From assembly GCF_021130785.1 (NCBI RefSeq), contig NC_060210.1:188984501-189048500 (forward strand): a DNA stretch of 64,000 nt. Reading direction: 5' to 3'. This stretch comes from Homalodisca vitripennis. Taxonomy: Eukaryota; Arthropoda; Insecta; Hemiptera; Cicadellidae. Position 1 is the first letter of the stretch. Every line of letters starts with the position of its first letter. The translations under genes were made by a program, and so were the position numbers. The notes beneath the pieces were generated by a model. The model was not told the DNA's origin and did no database searches. It was given only the letters and a program-made list of their open reading frames with translations. Below, in pieces: positions 59,263 to 64,000 of this stretch.

Positions 59263-59295
59263 GTTTCGAGTTTTGCTATCTGATCTCTTCCTCAG
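59263..59295 (-). ncRNA. Hammerhead-ribozyme-core-like motif
   Basis: On the minus strand: CTGAGGA, AGAG...CTC (weak stem II), GAAACGTGG. Close in text to the motif at 24807-24839 (AGAGATCAGAT shared), so the same element family. Stem II has decayed here. Confidence 0.4.
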
Positions 59296-60914
59296 GTGAA
59301 TACCTAACCTACCACATAACTACAACTACGTTACAAACATCAGGGTGTTGTGTCCGGTTCGTGACATATGTGTGTCACAGCGCCCTGCTATGACTTGATT
59401 ATCCTAAGTTGTAGTTAAATTGTACCTAATTCGCAAAATCCTAATAATATTATAAATGTGAGTCCTTTTTTTTGCTTTCACGCGTAAACTAGTCAGCCGA
59501 TTGTACCAAAATGTTACATTGACATTCTTACAGTTCCTGGGATGAATAAAGGCCTACTTTAATTTTCAAAAATCCCTCCGGATTACGCCCCACTGGTCTT
59601 AAAAGTATCAAAAATCCCATCTTGGTCTCTAAAGTTGTGAAACATTAAGTAAAATAGTCTGATAAATGTAATTAACTCTTTTTGAACATTGTTTTATATG
59701 TTCGGAACACAACTATACGTTTAATTAATTTAACCACTATTTCGTTTTAAAATTTAACTGGCACTAAACTCCTGTTCTCAGTCCTAAGATGTATGTATAT
59801 TGTCTTCATCGTGACAACAAGGCAAACTTAACTATGGCACTGGAAATGTCTTGGAACAAAAACGATTGCAAGATACGTAGACATTTTTGACAGAAGTAAT
59901 TTTCTGATATCTACATCTGTATATATTTTCTTCGTCAGGACAATACAGTAAACTCAAATTTGACACAACAAACACATTAGATCGTTAATTTAAACGATCT
60001 GAAGTAGACACGCACAATCATATTATAAAAAAAAAACAAAAAAAAACTATAAGGTTTATCCGAGGAAACACGATGAAAAATATGATTTACAACGCACTTA
60101 AAAATAATAAATATATTTACAAAGTACTCCGCATAAAATACACAGTTATTCATGCTCTATAAGTTCACCGTGGTAATCTTACAACAAAAACTAGTCCTAG
60201 AAATATAAAAATCTTTTATTAATTAGGTCTATAGGAGATTAAATATGTTTTCAGGTTAATGTGGATTTAAATTTTTCTTGTAAATAGATTATGAATCAGA
60301 TGTCCATGTGGAAAGAGAGATGCTCATGGACTTGCAATTAATCATGAGCAACTCAGCTTTTACCTGTGTATCCTGCAGAATCTCCGAGCGAAAGAAAATT
60401 ATTGTCTCGACCAAGTAAACTAGCAGCTGTCAGCTTTCCAGCTCCTCGAAGGATTGCATTCTCCTTTGAAGAAGCCGTTGTGGATTTATTATTTTTTTTC
60501 CTCTGATATTAACTGAGCGTGAGGTTACTTCATTGCGGAAAGTAAATTTGAGGCATTGAATGTAGCTTTTTTGGTTGCCTAAGTCAAGATTCTTGTTAAC
60601 ACTTGACATCTTGTATCGCCTGCGAAGTGAGCTATAATAGTTTCTGGATTTACAATTTCAGACCACCTACCATCAAACCGTTCTATTACCACAATCTTGA
60701 TTTGACAGGTCAGACCCAGTTCAGCCAGCATCTTGGATGACATTCTTGTGTCAGAAGATAACACGGAAGATCCATGGTCTAACAAAGTCCTTTGATGCAT
60801 TACTCGTCTATAATCCGTTTAATAGTTGTACTTTAAAAAGTAAACTATACCTTTTAAAAAGGCAATCACTCCTTAGGAACCATCTCGTAAAAGACATAAA
60901 GCATAAAATCTTAA

Positions 60915-61197
60915 ATCTTAAAAAAAACATTTTTGCTTAAACAAATTGGTGACTGATCCATTCATGGTTGGACTTTATATAGTTTTTCAGGTATCACTTA
61001 ACGACTTTAACTTTGAATTGAAGTCCTTTGACACATTTTTTCAATGCTTTAAGTCTTTTTTCATCTGAAGAAAAGTGTAGATTTCAATCCTCGAAATGAA
61101 GTGTTATACTTTTTTCAAAGATATAACGATGGCAAATTTCAACAATTCTATCTTTACAAGTTTAAAGTCTAGAAATTATTTTTTTTTCTCGAGATAT
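60915..61197 (+). mobile_element. Insertion in block X copy 2 with hammerhead-like motif
   Basis: This segment has no equivalent at the matching point of copy 1 (near 49808). It contains CTGAAGA (61065-61071) and CCTCGAAA (61089-61096) in hammerhead-like order with a poor stem. It resembles 54180-54340 in reverse. Probably a Penelope-like fragment inserted after duplication, or lost from copy 1. Confidence 0.5.
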
Positions 61198-61439
61198 TTT
61201 GTCTTATGTCTTTGTCATAATTACCTTAGGTTTCTCAGCAGAGTAGGCTACAAAGACGCAAGAGTGCGCTTAAATCAAATTTTTTCACCGACGTATGACA
61301 ATGACTTTTCTCTCTATTATTTTTCATTTTAATCTATAAAAAAGTCACATGTAAAATCTGGTATGATTGTACACCGTTTGTTTTCAAATTTATTTACTTT
61401 GCTGTTTTCTCATTACCATCACGGCTATTCATAAGACTA

Positions 61440-61612
61440 ATATCAAATATTGGCTAACGCTCAGCCAAATTCCATGTGGTGCAACTCAGTGTTGCCTATA
61501 TAGAAATGAAGCTTCATATAACATTCAAAGTCTATATCGTGCGTACAGGGATAGTCAGATGCGAATTATTTCACGCCCCTTGAGTGATAGAATTCACTCA
61601 AGCTCGACCAAA
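61440..61612 (+). repeat. GCTCAGCC-ended family copy in block X (copy 2)
   Basis: Nearly identical to 50062-50230, as expected from the larger duplication. It was therefore present before the duplication. Confidence 0.6.
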
Positions 61613-62935
61613 TAATTTAATATTCTGTTTGCTAACTTCATATGTGGATAAGCCTCCGAAATACGGATAAAGCAAGACGGGGATCTATTTAGGGACTTCT
61701 ACTAAATCTGAAGATGGTAATACCATTAATTTAAAAGAAAAGAAGTAGAATAAGGTGACAATGTTCAATAACCACCGCTTAAAACTCTGATCCATTTTTA
61801 TTTCTAAAATAGAAGGGGTGCCTTAATTTCCACCCCATATAGTATATTACGAGGAGGAAAGCTGGATGTTAATTAACTTGAAACCCTGTACGAGCCACAA
61901 AAGAAACAAAGAGACTAACGACTATGTCTGGAGCAAGTGACAAACAATGCCACGTGCTGCACAGTGTTAGGGCTGGTTCTTGTAGTGAACAACGGTTCTT
62001 GCCTCCAGTAACGCATCTCAGGCGACACTTTCACTGATGAAAACAGACACCTTGTCTGTGTTTTAATGCTCCAAATGGAATGGCAAAAATTATATAACGG
62101 AATCAGTTGAAGTGGTCTTTCGACGAACTGTTTATTTTAAACCGTCATGAAATCCCATGGAGTGACATGCACCGTTATAGAACTCGATGATGCCCATAGA
62201 GAAAAGGATTTATCTCCATGGAAATAATTTTAGAGCTTAGTTCGTTCTCGAGACGTGAGGAATTTTTTCCAGCGCCTCGACTGATAGGCTTCGCTAACGC
62301 TCAGCCAGTGAACCGGATTAAGGTGCAATAGGTGTATTTAAAGTTAAAACTGTTGAAAATTTACGTTAAAATTCCGAGTATAGTTAATAATAATTACAAA
62401 TTGAAATTTGTATCTCGAATACTAATATAATACATATTAAGTTTTGAAACTTTAAAATAAAATTAATTCTTTTATGTCTGATACGTCATAAAAAAGCAGA
62501 ACATGCTATTCATAATTAACATTGGTAACTTTCTAAAAATGTTAGTGTTTGAGCTTTTTTTCACATGGTGGTTATGAATATTGAAGAGAAACGTACCATA
62601 CTTCTTATATTCTTGCAATCCTTCATTATATGAGGTCCAACACATGACTGATAAAAAAGATAACAGCAAATTAGAACTTATAGTATGAATAAAAAAAAGC
62701 AATAAAGAGTATGCTACAAAAAATAAAAAAATGTACACTACATGACGTAGAAAAAACAAAAACTATTTATATTTAATACAATTAGTGCAGAGGTAGAAAA
62801 TTGTACTGGGAGAATTAAGAAAGTTTAAAATACTCAAATCATGTATATCACTCGTATATCACAAGAATATTCATTCAAAGATTTGGAAAACTTAAATAAT
62901 ACTTTAAACAGATTGCTAGATAGTTTAAAAATACT

Positions 62936-64000
62936 AATATCGAGATTCTGGAGCATAAGGGTAATTCGATAGGTCTAGTCTACTGCAGGAGATGACTGTT
63001 GCAGTTGGTGGGGTTCGTTCCCTGAGAGCCAAAGGTTCTTGCTAGCCTAGACATAGGGGTGTGCCTACCTCCTGGCTGCTTTGACTGGAGAGGCTGGATC
63101 AGAGGTGGCGTCCTCTTCTTCGGAGGGAATTGGTGTCCTAAATTCTTCCACGTGGATCTTGACAGATGACAGATGATGACCCCACCCCCAACTTTATATA
63201 TCCAGAATATCCTGCAATTCCGGAAACAACGCAAAGGTCCTTTTAGAACTATGTGCAGTTTGTAAGCTTCTTGTCCCAATATAACAAAAAAGATGTTAAG
63301 GGTGCTCCTTAACTCGAGGTAAAATTTAAAGATATAATTTTAGGTTCTCTTCCTGGCACTTCTCCAAGAGCCTGTGTCTACAGTAAGAACACTCTAAATT
63401 TAATGATGTATAGATCACTGGAAAAATATGTTTTATTTAAAGTACATAGATATATTTTCGTAACGTTCTACGGTAGTATATTTTGTATTCATTTAGTTGA
63501 GGATATTAGCAACAAAACCTTTTGTAACTTGAACACATGGAAACAGTCTAATCAGAGTAGCAACTTCTGCATATTTCATTTCTAGTCAAAAATAAACAGA
63601 ACATAACCTATAAATTAACGCAAGCATCACGATGTAGGCTGTATAAAATATGAACCTTATAGATGTACTTAATTACGAAATCCCACAGTACCACTGCACA
63701 GAGTACCGTACAGGTAACACAGCGTGGGCCTCTCGAGATTCGATTCGCAGCTTCCAAGTTTGGCACCTGAGAGCAGCCTTGGGGAGAGCGGGGGTTGTGA
63801 GGGGCGGAAGGGGGATTTATGTGACCAGTTAGGAGGTAAGCCGTGGTATATCGTATGGGAGCGAGAGAGAGGGTGAGTACCCACCCCAACTCCCACCCTC
63901 CCACAGATATCTGCAACGCTACCTATCGGTCTGCTCTAGCCCTACTTTACCAAAGGTAGCCCTAATGATCTCGGTGAACAATGCTTGGGGCTGAACCGAA
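62936..64000. repeat. Duplicated block Y, copy 2 (runs off the window)
   Basis: Matches 46941-48000 with only scattered single-base differences. The match continues to the last base of the window, so the true right end is not seen. Confidence 0.95.

Larger units (their letters stand above)
59446..62939. repeat. Duplicated block X, copy 2
   Basis: Collinear with 48315-51571. It differs by a ~500-bp segment with A-rich runs (about 60005-60510) and by an insertion at about 60915-61197. It runs without a break into block Y at AATA (62936-62939), a junction absent from the first copy. Short frames shared with copy 1 (for example 61367-61615) are not evidence of coding. Confidence 0.9.

Noticed and set aside
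1..64000. Integrated virus or bacterial contamination
   Set aside because: No viral structural or polymerase genes, no operons, pervasive eukaryotic repeats and a spliced gene.

Overview
This is AT-rich, repeat-saturated, nearly gene-free eukaryotic DNA. It is most probably from an insect, possibly a hemipteran. The reasons are GT-AG introns, non-LTR retrotransposon and mariner-type transposase relics, 5S-derived SINEs, MITEs and long satellite arrays. Nothing looks bacterial or viral. Species cannot be fixed from sequence alone.

Only one convincing protein gene is visible: a minus-strand, 5'-incomplete gene at 57.4-58.9 kb. It has a long open exon, a 203-bp GT-AG intron, a 47-residue terminal exon and a poly(A) signal. 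Its motifs (SDGPFGQNKN, GHSFCPCDREF) resemble uncharacterised RNase H-fold/DUF7869-type, probably transposon-derived proteins.

Layout. 0-6.3 kb: a GC-richer inverted-repeat unit with a 40-bp palindrome, a decayed LINE 3' end on the minus strand, and a CpG-rich block. 6.9-16.7 kb: three unrelated tandem arrays (76-bp, 24-bp and 51/52-bp units) with two inverted-repeat elements between them. 16.7-25 kb: remnants of a GCTCAGCC-ended dispersed family, a 5'-truncated RNase H-bearing LINE with poly(A) and target-site duplication, a 5S-derived SINE, and an inverted repeat. 25-42 kb: AT-rich DNA with two more 5S-SINEs, a CTAG-ended element, two related MITEs, a 68-bp hairpin and a 4 x 158-bp array. 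42-46 kb: a palindrome with a hammerhead-like core in its loop, then a 2.9-kb long inverted repeat invaded by a (TA)n/CTAG element. 46.9-51.6 kb and 59.4-64 kb: a ~4.6-kb segment present twice, the second copy in circularly permuted order. Between those copies lie a tRNA-derived SINE, a transposase relic, a 2 x 866-bp tandem duplication and the single gene.

The strongest leads are the circularly permuted duplication, which suggests a circular intermediate; the recurrent hammerhead-core-like motifs of Penelope-like retroelement type; and the intact intron-containing transposase-like gene. No genes work together as an operon or pathway here.
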